Part shown: positions 1 to 10,415 of the stretch, piece by piece
Layout: the number at the start of each line of letters is the position of its first letter
How positions within the stretch are numbered: position 1 is the stretch's first letter
Assembly (NCBI GenBank): GCA_002786025.1
Contig: NHNW01000048.1
Coordinates: 186,001 to 250,000, forward strand
Direction of reading: 5' to 3'
Source of the DNA: Zasmidium citrigriseum
Taxonomy: Eukaryota; Ascomycota; Dothideomycetes; Mycosphaerellales; Mycosphaerellaceae
DNA: 64,000 bases
The notes under the pieces: generated by a model
The model's database searches: none
What the model was told of the DNA's origin: nothing
The model's input: the letters and a program-made list of their open reading frames with translations, nothing else
Program-made: the position numbers and the translations under genes

Positions 1-27
1 GTCATCGACTCTGTCGTAGAGACTGCC

Positions 28-993
28 ATGGCCCCATCCGAACAAAGATCCAGCTCTCGCTCAGATGTCAACCCCACCGGCGGCCAGCATCAATGTCGTC
101 TTCAGTCTCTTCCTACCGAGCTCCGCAACGAGATCTTCACATACGTCCTCAAAGAAGGCCGCCCACTGGCAGTCTGTACAGACGACCACATCCGAACACC
201 CGATGGAGATCCACCGAATACAAAGATCTTTCACGCACTCATTCCTCCTCGATCGGCCAAAACCGCTTTCTACGAGAAATACGCCAGTGACGATTACATC
301 GGCCTTACAGGTTTCTGGCTCTTATGGCGAGAAAAACTAGAGAAGAGACCAGCAGTTCCGGCTCTTGCTTTGACTTGTCGACTGTTCTTTCGCGAGGCTT
401 TGGCGATCTTTCATGAGGTGAATGAGTTTGTACTGAGTGAAATTTACTCGAGGAGATGGGATGAGGCGTGGTTTCAGGTCTCCAAGCGGTTGAGTGTTGG
501 AGAGTCGTTGACGACGATGATGCGGACGAAGCATGTGCGGATCCATGTGTGGAATTGCGGCAATGAGTGCGTGCCTGCTACGGAAGACGCAGGCATGGTT
601 CATCTCACGCAGGACATTCAAAGTAACGAGCTGAGCCTTCGACTCGAGGGCATGTTCGAAGGGTTCTGCTTCTGTGAGCTGCACAGATTTGTCAGCGAGA
701 TCCGAGGCAAGGACTGCGTTGAGACTTTCGTGAAGGTCTTCGGGGAGAAGTGGTACAATGAGGTAGCGAACTTCGAGAGGAGCGGATGCTTCTTGCCTTC
801 TAGATGTAATGATTGTGGCGGAACAGAGTGGGAAACTTGGGAGACACATTGTCGGCGAACGGGACGAGAGCATTGGCTCAACCCGCCGGAACTTGTAATC
901 TCGCAGAGTCCGAAGCCTATGGAGAAGGAGACGAAGGGGACGATGGTACAGGCTGATATACGGGATTACTTCCGCAAGTCGACAAGGGTGTAA
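28..993 (+). CDS. 2EXR/F-box-like domain protein, hypothetical
   Basis: A 321-residue protein with no intron needed. Residues 27-40 (LPTELRNEIFTYVL) match the start of the fungal 2EXR/F-box-like domain, and a second hydrophobic helix near residue 110 (ALALTCRLFFREAL) fits the usual next element of that family. A C-terminal Cys pair (CNDCGG) could bind a metal but the pattern is incomplete. Members of this very large family are mostly uncharacterised; a role as a substrate-recruiting adaptor is a family-level guess. The ATG sits in a good context (gccATGg). It converges on the methyltransferase gene downstream. Confidence 0.75.
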   Translation: MAPSEQRSSSRSDVNPTGGQHQCRLQSLPTELRNEIFTYVLKEGRPLAVCTDDHIRTPDGDPPNTKIFHALIPPRSAKTAFYEKYASDDYIGLTGFWLLWREKLEKRPAVPALALTCRLFFREALAIFHEVNEFVLSEIYSRRWDEAWFQVSKRLSVGESLTTMMRTKHVRIHVWNCGNECVPATEDAGMVHLTQDIQSNELSLRLEGMFEGFCFCELHRFVSEIRGKDCVETFVKVFGEKWYNEVANFERSGCFLPSRCNDCGGTEWETWETHCRRTGREHWLNPPELVISQSPKPMEKETKGTMVQADIRDYFRKSTRV

Positions 994-1229
994 GTTTCGT
1001 GTCGTCATTAGGTTTTCCAATCATCAGATCCTTCAAACGAGAAAGGCTCGTCTTGCTTCGATGTACTCAGCACGATCTCCTGTTCGTGAGGATTGTCCAT
1101 GCTGCTGATCGGAGGGACAGAGGAATGGGCAGAGGGTACAGTGGCTGAGATGGCAATTAGCTTGTAGTAGATTATCGTAGGAGCAGATCTCAGGTTGTAG
1201 TTCGCACCCGTCAAGATCGTTCACCCTTG

Positions 1230-2072
1230 TCACTTCGTGATAATAACTTCCCCATGCAGACACCCAAAACACCCATCCTCAGCCTCAATCCACTCCTGCC
1301 ACGCCTCAGCCATAGCGTCCATCTCCTCCTCATTGAACCCCAGCTTCCTCTCCAAAATCACCTTCCGCATCTCCCCAGCCCGAATCCGATCCCTCATTAC
1401 CCCTCCCCACATCTCCCTCTCTTCCCTCGTACTGTAGCACCAAGTCCCCATACTCGCCTGGATCCTCTCTCTCGGAATTCCCGCCTGCATAGCCAGACTT
1501 ACAAGCCTCGGTCCAATGGCACTATTCCCACCATTGCTATCCATCACAAGCCCGATGAGTTTGTGGAACTGCCACAAAGCATCACTTTCGGGATAGAACG
1601 TCCACATGCGCATATCAGACTCCCGTACTGCGACTGCGCCGCCGGGTTTGCACACCCGAAGCATGGATTTCAGCGCTTCGAGCGGTTGATCCAGATGGCA
1701 GAGGACTTGTTGGGCGTGCACGATGTCGAAGCTGTTGTCTTCGAAGGGGAGGTCGTAGATACTCGCTGCTTGGCAGACGACATTCTTGACGCCTTCGGAT
1801 TTGGCTAAGGCGGCTGCTCGTTGGATGACTTCGTCTGAGAGGTCTGTGGCTGTGACTTCGCCTTCGGGGATGTATTTTGCGAGTGAAACGGAGATGCTAC
1901 CTGGGCCGGCACCGCAGTCGAGGATTTTGAGATTTGGGTTGACTTTGACCATTGATTGGAGAGTGGGGAGGAGGTAGGCGGAGCTGTTTTCCGCAGTTCG
2001 CCAGGTGTGATTTTTGATGTGGTTGGGTTTGTAGCCTGGGGTGTAGGCGTTGTGTTGCTTGGTGGGTTCCAT
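1230..2072 (-). CDS. Class I SAM-dependent methyltransferase (UbiE/Methyltransf_11 type)
   Basis: A single-exon protein of 280 residues. Seen: the glycine-rich SAM loop (ILDCGAGPGSIS, about residue 50), the acidic residue of the next strand (TATDLS), and the post-I block SFDIVHAQQVLCHL followed by MLRVCKPGG, the usual order of a UbiE-like Rossmann methyltransferase. The start at 2072 is preferred over an upstream in-frame start at 2114 because it lies in a ccATGG context and the extra 14 residues look like leader. The substrate cannot be told; proteins of this kind act on small molecules or lipids. No biosynthetic gene cluster surrounds it. Confidence 0.85.
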   Translation of the reverse strand: MEPTKQHNAYTPGYKPNHIKNHTWRTAENSSAYLLPTLQSMVKVNPNLKILDCGAGPGSISVSLAKYIPEGEVTATDLSDEVIQRAAALAKSEGVKNVVCQAASIYDLPFEDNSFDIVHAQQVLCHLDQPLEALKSMLRVCKPGGAVAVRESDMRMWTFYPESDALWQFHKLIGLVMDSNGGNSAIGPRLVSLAMQAGIPRERIQASMGTWCYSTREEREMWGGVMRDRIRAGEMRKVILERKLGFNEEEMDAMAEAWQEWIEAEDGCFGCLHGEVIITK

Positions 2073-2577
2073 GGTATGAAGGTAATGCTGGGTCAGTTGA
2101 TAGTGTAGTTTCAAATTGTTGTTAACGCTTGTCTTGATGGAGTGTTCGCTTATTGATCTTCTGTTGAAGATGAGAGGAGCATGTTGAAACTGATATAGAT
2201 CACCTACTGTGCTCTTTGGGGAAGCTGAGATGTGTGACTCGATTATCGACTAAGAGTCTGCTCCTGTATAGGCAAGGTGAAAAGCAGGGCTGAAGATGTG
2301 AAAGTATTGATTGGATGGCCACTTGATGGACGCGTGGAAGAGGTGAAGTCGAAGTGGAGCCAAAAATAGAAACGTGCCGAGCTCGGACCGAGTTGGCCGA
2401 GTGAAGACTTCCCTTGCTTCCCTTCCCTTCCCTTCTCACTTCTCCTGGAATCTTATAAACATTATGGACGCTACTTCCTGTCACCAGACGCCGCGCTGCA
2501 CTCTTTCGCCAATTGACCCGACTTGTTCGAGGGCAGCCTTCGCCGTGCGTCCTAAGCAACGACCGACTAGGCCATGC
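2073..2577. other. Intergenic region, 5' of methyltransferase and 3' of NACHT gene
   Basis: No gene seen. A pyrimidine tract of repeated CTTCC units around 2405-2445 may be part of the methyltransferase promoter. Confidence 0.5.
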
Positions 2578-5329
2578 TTAACCCCTCAACCATCGAAACG
2601 GAGACCATGATTGCCGATTCTGATTATACTCTTCGCGGATGTTCAACAGCCACTGCGTATCAGCGAGTCCGAATACTGAAGTCAGCCGTTCTTCCTCGTC
2701 AAAGCCAATGCGTTTGGGAGGCTCCTTTGCTCCGACTTTCATCAACTCCGCCGCCACTTGCAAGTACTTCTGCCTTGTCGTAGGTGAGCAGCTCTTGTGC
2801 TCGGCGAAGAACTTGAGACAGAATTCCCACACAGAGCCCTCGGCCATTCGTCTCTTGTTGAGACTGGCCCCGTGGCTGATCAAGACTGAGATTATGCGGG
2901 GATCGAAGCCTTGACGATCTGGATCACGGACCCATGAAAGCCCCAGAATGTCCCCATACGAGCAGGCCTCTTGGTTTGGGGGCTGTAGATAGAGCAACGC
3001 GTCGCACAGGTACACGTCCAACCAGCTGGGCGATGGCGCTTGACTCTTCAGCCTTCTCTCCAGTGCAAATGGCAAGTTGAGCACAGCAAGTATTCTCGAT
3101 TCTTCTGGAAGCGAGTTGGCCCAGCCGTCGTGGGTATCTGCCAGAATAACTTGTTGGCGATCCAGTAGTTCCATCGGCAGAACACCGCCTTTTCGCTCCA
3201 CCTCTCTGGCATGGTGATAAAAGGACGGTATCAACCAGCTCAGAGTCTCCGCATCGCCAACGGAACTGGTGAGGTAATAATTCAGGTACCTCAATCCCAC
3301 TAGAGAGATCTGACACATGCAAGTGTCAAGGTCAAAGCTCTGCCCCGTCCTACTATCGAGAAGCGTTACCATGTCTGGCGTCGAGAGGAAATCCTTGACA
3401 GTACGATGCAAGAAAGATACCTTCCCGTTGCTGACCTCTAGAAGATCTCGACAACGGCCAAGAATCTGTTGACGGAGGCTCTCTTCCATAGCAACGCGGT
3501 CTTGACCGCCTACCTCCGAGTCCAGTGCCGTAGAGATGCGCACTGCCATGGGATCCTCTGGTTGAAGAACTGTGAAGCCGATAACCGGCACATAGTATGG
3601 AGCTTCGACGCACACCCGAAATATCTGCGCGGTCTCGCCTTGGTAAAAGTCGTCCAGTGTGTCGAACATGTGTTGGAAGTATGCTTCCAGGCCAGGAGGG
3701 ATACGACGCAACCTTTTCCGCAAAGTGTGTAAGTTGTCGTTGTTCGTCAGGCTCTTGAGAATCTCATTGATGACCAGATACACCCACAGGAAGACACCGT
3801 CTGCCTTGTCGGTGATCTCGCGAATCAGCTCACCGCATCGAGCGTCAACCGAGAGCATTCTCAGAAACCGTCGATCCTCCTGGAGTCGATTCTGGACGTA
3901 CAACGCTATGTCGTTGCGGGTGAGATCCTGCAAGATCAGCATCTGTCCACGGCTCTGCAACGAACTGAAGGCGAACTCGAACACATTCCACGGACGGCTC
4001 GAGACGCAAATCTTGATATTATCGAGAGCGGCCAGTGTGTTGATGTAGTTGATGATATCATCATGGTGGCCGTCATACTCGTCCAGGCCATCCACGAAGA
4101 AGCAGAACTTGACTTCTTTTCCACCGCTCTGCAAACGTGACTTGCTCACGCTCTTGATGATGTTCGATAACTCGCTGGGTTGCCATACCTCTCGCCTTGT
4201 AAAGTCCGGATCGAGGCAACGAGAGACTGATAGAGCTGCGTACCGATCGGAACAAATTTTGGGAAAGAGATCCGGACATGATCGGAAGATGTCGTAACAC
4301 AGAGACCGCATCAAGCCAGTCTGAGATCGCTGGAGACTTGTCCCGGAGTTCCAGAAGAAATGTCGTGACACGACGAGTTTTGCATCTCCTACCCACTCCT
4401 GCAATGCTGCATGTGTGCTTGGGTTCTCGAACAGGAACTTTAGCAATGTTGATTTGCCGGAGCCTGCTTTACCAGAAACCCAAAGGATCCCAGAGCTTGT
4501 CCGCAGCCACCTCAAGAAGTTCGTAGGTTGTTGGTCATCCAATATCCATTCGAACGTCTTTGCATGGGTATCGCTAATGGCATTCTCTCTGGCTCGTATT
4601 GCATCAAATTGCAGTGTTGAGACCACGTACTGAGTCTTTGCAACCGCCTGAGCTTCCGAATCAAATCGTGTGATCGTATCCAGGACTACTGTGGTGGGTG
4701 TTGACTGAGGATCTCGAACAGACGACAGTCGTATCAATTCGGCTTTAAACCCATCGAGTCGTCTAGTTATATTCGTCTCAAGGGCAGCATCCCGCTCACG
4801 AAGCTTCTCGACCATTGTGTAGACAGTAGATTGCCTTGCGTATGGCCACAAGAGTGTGAGTACATCAAATACCAACAGGATTCGAGGATGGCTCACCAAC
4901 GACTTTGACGAGCTGCAACGTCAAATTAACCTTTCTCGCCAATACCTGCTTCTGATATTCCTCCAACTGCTTGGTCCGCATCTCAATCTTGAAGGCGAGC
5001 TTGAGACTCTTCAGTCTGCTTGCATTGCCCTCGATCTTAAGTTCTCTCCAAAAGGCCAGAATCTCATCCGCCAACTTGCTACATTTCTGGCCCTCCAATA
5101 CCAGCTCATGGCCATCTCGTCGTAATTCGGCATCTTCTCCTTTCTTAGGCTTTGGAAGAGTCGAGGCTACTTGTCTGAATTGTTGCAGCTCGGCCTCGAA
5201 GCTCTGAACAGAATCGAGCGTTCCGCCAGATCGATACACCTTATGAGCGACGCCGAGGAGCTCAGCACCGAAGTCGACGAATTGGCAGATGGCTGTGGCG
5301 ATGGCCAGGCATGAGAAGGGGTCAAGCAT
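2578..5329 (-). CDS. NACHT-domain STAND NTPase (fungal NLR-like), two exons
   Basis: Exon 1 (5329 to about 4897) encodes a helical N-terminal domain beginning MLDPFSCLAIATAICQF, the kind found at the front of many fungal STAND proteins, with a basic/acidic coiled-coil at its end. Exon 2 (about 4834 to 2578) carries the NACHT NTPase: Walker A GKAGSGKST, Walker B-like FFVDGLDEYDG, and the later CVSSRPW block, then a helical C-terminal region with no WD40, ankyrin or TPR repeats. Family knowledge: these proteins oligomerise on ligand binding and can trigger incompatibility or cell death. The best intron (4835-4896, donor GTGAGC, branch ACTCAC, acceptor AAG) does not keep the frame, so either splicing differs or the gene is frameshifted. 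Confidence 0.75.
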
Positions 5330-6117
5330 TGCGGAAGAATGCGGCCATGCAGTACAATATAATGAGGCTGGGTATTGGGATGAAGCTCAGCTGGGTGTTT
5401 ACTCCACTGTGGCTGTAAGCACTTGCATTAGCGGGCTGAACATGCATCCTCTTATTGGACGATGGGATGTTCTGTGTACGGCTGAAATTCAAATGGCTCA
5501 AGCGGGTGCGTTTTGCTTGCAGAGAGGCCTAAATCTTGTGGAAGTTGCATCTCATTCAAAACACTCGAGAAAACAACTCAGCCTAGGAAGACGCTAAGTT
5601 TTGACATTGGCTTGGCATGCCAAGCATCACATGCTCATCGAAACTCCTGGAGACGCTCGACACACCGCTCTCCAGATTGTCAAAGACTGCAATGCCACTT
5701 AAACGCTCATCGGTAGACTGACGCTCAAAGCTATTGATGAGAAGATGGACGATCGAGTATGGGAGAAGAGCTGAAGCGTATTGGACTGAGACTGAATCCT
5801 CACGTTCTGGCTGTATCATCTGCTGACACTCACTACCTCGCCCGTTCCCCTTTTTCCGGCAAAGCAGATAGTTCTTTGATGCCTTATTCCAATGAAAGAC
5901 GAAGCTCATGTCTACCGAGCGACTGTACAACTTCGAGATTACCAATATATGTCTTCCATGTCGAAAGCGAGTGACGTCCTCCAAAAATGCTCTCCGTTCG
6001 CTGTCTGCTCCACTAAAGCAAATCCCCCACGCCGCAAGACTACTAGTAAGATATCAGACCTGGAAACATTCGATTGTCAAGTCGGTCTGTAGCGATTAGT
6101 GTACAAGACATACCCAC
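5330..6117. other. Intergenic region, NACHT gene upstream
   Basis: Only short unsupported reading frames on both strands; no coding bias, repeat or RNA gene seen. It probably holds the NACHT gene promoter and the 3' region of the small secreted gene. Confidence 0.5.
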
Positions 6118-6318
6118 TTAACCCCTGAGGCAGTTGCCATACTGGCCCGATGGACATCCACATCCACCCTGTCGAGTACAAGGCGCCGCAAACTCTGCGC
6201 CAGCGACACAGTAGCACTTTCTTCCGTCCGTGCAGCCGCAACTGGGGTTGCAGGGGCAGACAGCGGAGACCGAAACGGCCACGAGGGTGATGGCGAGGAG
6301 GATGTTCGATAGACGCAT
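6118..6318 (-). CDS. Small secreted cysteine-rich protein, metallothionein-like spacing
   Basis: A 66-residue protein starting MRLSNILLAITLVAVSVSA, a clear signal peptide with a cut expected after Ala-19. The mature part of about 47 residues has 10 cysteines, including four C-x-C pairs (CPC, CGC, CYC, CGC) and many glycines. Such C-x-C density is typical of metallothioneins, which are normally cytosolic; here it is on a secreted protein. Alternatives are a disulfide-rich effector or antimicrobial peptide. The start at 6318 was chosen over an in-frame upstream start at 6372 because it begins the signal peptide. No homologue is recognised. Confidence 0.7.
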   Translation of the reverse strand: MRLSNILLAITLVAVSVSAVCPCNPSCGCTDGRKCYCVAGAEFAAPCTRQGGCGCPSGQYGNCLRG

Positions 6319-7291
6319 GGTGGAGGTTGCCGGCCTTTGAAGAAGAGGGTTGATTGTTGAAAGTTTGAGCAATGGTGATCGAGTCGTGGAATACTGGCTA
6401 CTTTATAGTATTGACTGATCATTTCAGCCGCAGCAATGCCGTCGCTTCATCGGTATTTGAGTGGAGAGGCGATATGCCAAGGGCTTGTCAAATGTGAAGA
6501 TGAGAGGGAATCTGCATATCTGTCGTCAATCGAGGCAATGGAGTCGAAGAGAGGAGGTGCCCTACAGAGCCGGACTCGAATCCTGGCGACAGATAGTCGA
6601 GTGACCAGGGTGGTCAATACCCTACTTGGGAAGGTATGAGTCGGATGTACGGCTGAAGTGTCACGAAAAGCTTGGAGTTCTTGTCATGGATTCGAGACGA
6701 GACGAGGCAGGGCGTTTAGATGAGTGCTCGCTTGGAGCGCATGGAACCGACCGGGAGGCAATCGCGTGACCAAGCGAAAACATAGAGCTAACTGTTGTAA
6801 TCCCGCACGTGAGTAAGCCAAGAGCTGACATGTGAAAGCAACGTCAGTGAATGTATTCCACGAGGGCGGAAGGGTGTGGATAAGCTCCACTAGCTCAAAC
6901 TCTCGGCAGACGACAGCTCCTTCTGTAAAGCCTCCAGATTGCTTGCTCAGCTGGAGTCGGACAGCTCACCCGCAGAATTTGCGAGCTAGCAAGCAGATTG
7001 CTCACGATGACGGCTATCTTCTATTAGGCTAACAACAATCGCCGTTCCAGGCATTCTGAATTCCATGCAGGCAACAACATACCTCCACCTTCTAACGCCC
7101 TTCTTCTGTCCAAGCTAGGAGATCAGCTCTCGCCGAGGGAACATACATTTCTAAGCTACCGGACACCCTGCTAGACTGCTCAGTCGCTGCCGGTAAATTC
7201 GGGGATATCTGAGCACCGTTTCCACTTTGACCGCAACATCGAGGCCACAAGACAGCATCGAATCCCCTCAAGCAGCAGAAACCCATCAACA
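6319..7291. other. Intergenic region
   Basis: No convincing gene on either strand. It separates the divergently transcribed secreted-protein and GNAT genes, so it should hold both promoters; no strong motif was recognised. Confidence 0.5.
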
Positions 7292-8053
7292 ATGCCCCCA
7301 AACCCCAACCTCACAATCACCCCCTCCCTCAAATCCGACATTCCCCGCCTCGTCCAAATAATCGTCCCGGCATTCTCACACATCCCCTTCTCCCAACTCG
7401 TCGGCAACATCAACACACCCACCGGCCTAGCCTCCTGCGCCGCACAACACCTCGCCGCCTGGAAGGAACACGCCCAAGTTTCCGATATCCCGTTCAGTAT
7501 CAAGTGTGTTCACACCGATCCGGTCTCGAGGAGAGAGACGATCGTCGCGACGGCGAATTGGGCAATATACGATCGTCCTCGGGAGAAGGGAGAGTTTGAG
7601 AAGCCCATTTACTTACTCCGGGCGGAGTGGGTCGAAGACGCTGAAGCTCGGGAGAAGGCACAGCAATGGATTCTGCCGGCTCATCATCGTCGGGTGCGTT
7701 GGTTTGGCGGCACGCCACATGCAGAGTTGTATTTCATGTGTACGGATCCAGCGTGGGAGCGGCAAGGGGCCGCGACGACTTGTGTGCAGTGGGGGTTGGA
7801 GAGGTGTAGGGAACTGGGGATCCCGGCTTGGTTGGAGGCGAGTGAGATGGGAAAGGGGATGTATGAGAAGTTGGGGTTTGAGGTTGTGGGGAGTGAGGAG
7901 GGGGTGGGGCTTGAGGGGAGGGGAGTGCCGATGGTTTGGTGGCCGGAGTCATATCCTGAAGAGAAGAGGGGACCTGTGCTACCAGGTTGGAAAGCAGAGG
8001 CTGATGAGAGTGAGTCAAGGAAAGGCGCTCGACGGACCAATGCTCTTGCTTGA
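7292..8053 (+). CDS. GNAT-family N-acetyltransferase
   Basis: A 253-residue single-exon protein. The C-terminal half shows the GNAT fold: the strand LYFMCTDPAWERQGAAT gives motif A with the acetyl-CoA-binding R/Q-x-x-G-x-A loop (RQGAAT, about residue 165), followed by a helix (CVQWGLERCRELG), the strand PAWLEAS and GMYEKLGFEVVG, the motif B signature. The N-terminal half is the typical variable segment of fungal GNATs. Donor is acetyl-CoA; the acceptor amine is unknown. The first 60 codons are rich in C-ending codons and the last third in G-ending codons, a shift seen in several genes here. Confidence 0.85.
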   Translation: MPPNPNLTITPSLKSDIPRLVQIIVPAFSHIPFSQLVGNINTPTGLASCAAQHLAAWKEHAQVSDIPFSIKCVHTDPVSRRETIVATANWAIYDRPREKGEFEKPIYLLRAEWVEDAEAREKAQQWILPAHHRRVRWFGGTPHAELYFMCTDPAWERQGAATTCVQWGLERCRELGIPAWLEASEMGKGMYEKLGFEVVGSEEGVGLEGRGVPMVWWPESYPEEKRGPVLPGWKAEADESESRKGARRTNALA

Positions 8054-8156
8054 GGTGCATTGATTTGGATCGGTTTAGACCTATCAGTATAGACTCGAAG
8101 TAGATAAATGTTTCGACGCTAAGTTATAGATGATGGAAATATCAAATCTTCCTTGC

Positions 8157-10028
8157 TCAGGACTTATCACACCCAGGTGTCGGGTAAACGCATCGTATAT
8201 CACCGGTCCATTGCGGCTTCTTCTTTCCCTTTCCCCTGCCTTTGCCGATCATCTGAGCCGGTGTAGCTGAGGCCGACTCGCTCGTCGTGCTGGCCACGAC
8301 AGGCTTTACCTCCGTCGAAGAAGAACTTGTCTTGGTCTCGCTTGTAGAAGAAGGAGTCTTGCTCGTCTTCGTCGGCTTCTTGGATATCGTCGAAGCCTTG
8401 TCTCCCGACACTGTCTTTGATCCAGTACCCGACGCCGTCTTCGCAGTCTTCGTCTTCGACGGCGGCTTTGTAGTACCAGTACCAGAGACCCGCCCCGTCC
8501 CTGCCACCTGACTCGACCCATTCGACGAAGCAGTCGCCGTAGTTCCACTCCCGGTCTTCCTCGCACTCCCACTCGCCGTCGAACTCCTCCCAACATCAAC
8601 AAACCCGATAACACTACTCTCAAAAAGCCCACTCCTCGTCAACACTCCCGTCGCCATCCCCGTCGGCAACGTCGTAGTATAATAACTCCAACCACCCTCC
8701 GTCCCGCCCTTACCCGTCAGAGTCAAAGCAATCATCTCGCTAGGTGCAGAATAGCTCAACAAAGCCTTCGGACTGACAAACTGAAAAGCCGTCGTCGATG
8801 CGCTGCTAGCTTTAGCGTCGTTGAGATTCGTCCGTGTGAAGTCCACGGGCACCCAGGCTGTACCTCCGTTTACTACGGTGGGTGTTAGAGGGCGAGGACC
8901 GATGGCGCCGGGGACGGAGGAGATCAGGGCGATGGCGGTGCTGGTGGGGGCGACTTGGATGGGGAGGAGAGTTGGGGCGGAGTCTTGGTGGCCGACGTCG
9001 ATCATTTCGAGGGCGGCTGAGATGCGTTCGTTTTGAGGCGTCGTGGGAAGTTTCGTCTTGGCTGCTGAAGATGAGGGACTTGGTGTGGGATTCGGCGGTG
9101 GCGGTCCATTCGGATCCAACAAAGTCGAGAAGGACATGCTTGAAAACAGTCTTGTTCTGAAAGCTGAGGGGCTGGCGGGATCTGGTAATGAGGCAGAAGA
9201 GGTGCCGGAGAAGAACTTGGGAGGCCCAGTCGTGTTTGGCGGCGGAGGGCCGTGAGGGTCCAACAGTGTCGAGAAAGACATGCTTGAAAACGGCCTCGTC
9301 CTGAATGGCGAAGGGCTGGCAGGATCAGGCAAAGAAGCAGAAGCAGAAGAAGAGATGCCAGAGAAGAATTTTGGCGGGCCGGTCGTATTCGGGGTTGGTG
9401 GGCTGTCAGGATCTAGCAGCGATGTGATTGAGATACTGCTCAGGGGTCTCGTCCTAAAGGCCGAGGGACTAGCAGGATCAGGTAGCGAAGCAGAAGAGAT
9501 GCCAGAAAAGAAACTTGGAGCTCCGGTGGTATTTGGCGGCGGTGGACCGTTGGGATCCAGGAGCGATGTGATGGAGATGCTGGTCAGAGGCCTTGTCCTG
9601 AACATCGAGGGTGATTCTCGTGGCGGCGGTGTTGCGTCTTGTCGTCGGCTATCGAGTCTGGTCAGTATCTCAGTGAAATTTATGTTGGAAAGATAGACTT
9701 ACACCAATCTCTCCGCTTCAGCCGCCTCCGTATGTCCCGCAGGAGGGTCGTAGGTATAACTCGGTGGTGGATCATAGGTGTAACTCGGTAGTGGATCGTA
9801 GGTATAACTCGGCAAAGGATCGTATGTATAAGACGGCAGAGGATCGTAAGTGAATTGTGGCGACCATACCGCCGCATACTCTTCCGTCACCACTCTGACC
9901 TCTGTGACGATTTGCTCGTTCTCTTCGTCGCCATCTCCTTCGATCGGCTGTCGAGGTAGTGGAATGTAAGCTGCTGAGGCGAATCGGCCGGCCAGCAGCA
10001 GAGCGAAGAAAGCGTCGTTGGAAAGCAT
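8157..10028 (-). CDS. Secreted Ser/Thr/Pro-rich protein with two sets of tandem repeats
   Basis: Two exons (9703-10028 and 8157-9657) joined across a 45-nt intron at 9658-9702 (GTAAGT...CAG) that keeps the frame; 608 residues. It begins with a signal peptide (MLSNDAFFALLLAGRFASA). Next come five copies of a TYDPLPS-type heptad, then four tandem copies of about 50 residues built on LLDP-GPPPPNTTG-PPKFFSG-SLPDPASPS-FRTR-SSM. The C-terminal third is Ser/Thr/Lys rich and ends in a short segment with two cysteines (CVYPTPGC). Most like a cell-wall or extracellular structural protein; the middle domain (about residues 300-400) is not recognised. The first codon is the ATG at 10028. Confidence 0.75.
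9074..9612 (-). repeat. Four tandem coding repeats of about 140-155 bp
   Basis: Inside the secreted protein gene. Each unit encodes about 50 residues with the recurring blocks LLDP, GPPPPNTTG, FFSG and LPDPASPS. Units differ by substitutions and small in-frame indels (for example an extra Ser-Ala run in one copy). Confidence 0.85.
9742..9852 (-). repeat. Five tandem 21-bp coding repeats (TYDPLPS heptad)
   Basis: In exon 1 of the same gene. The 21-bp unit encodes T-Y-D-P-L/P-P-S and directly precedes the intron. Confidence 0.85.
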
Positions 10029-10415
10029 CACGTATATGATAGAATGAATGTACTTTTCGATGTCGTGGTAAAGTCAGTAGAAGAATCCCAACTCGGGAAG
10101 ACGCATGAGAAAACGTGGGCTCGGGACGGGGGCGTAGCCAGCGTAGATTCCATTGTCCCAAGAACAAGGCCGGGCCGGTGTACGAGTAATCTTGAAATGA
10201 ATAGTGATGTCGCAACAAAGAATTTGAGTAATTGATTTCCAGGAATAGTCGCATCTTGTGACATCAACCTCGTTGGCTGATTAGATACAGTCTGGACACA
10301 CATAGTCAATGATACTACAACTGTACACGTGCACGCATGGTGCGTCGCGAATTTTGTTCCAGAAACCGGGTTTCAACAGCCCTGCTGCATCGACAAGCTT
10401 GGTAAATGGTAAGTT
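10029..10415. other. Intergenic region upstream of repeat protein
   Basis: No gene seen; probably the promoter of the repeat-rich secreted protein and the 3' region of the lipase gene. Confidence 0.5.

Noticed and set aside
337..1020. Minus-strand 227-residue frame over the first gene
   Set aside because: Antisense shadow of a well-supported 2EXR gene with no domain of its own.
5583..5984. 133-residue minus-strand frame in the gap after the NACHT gene
   Set aside because: No codon bias, domain or splice support.
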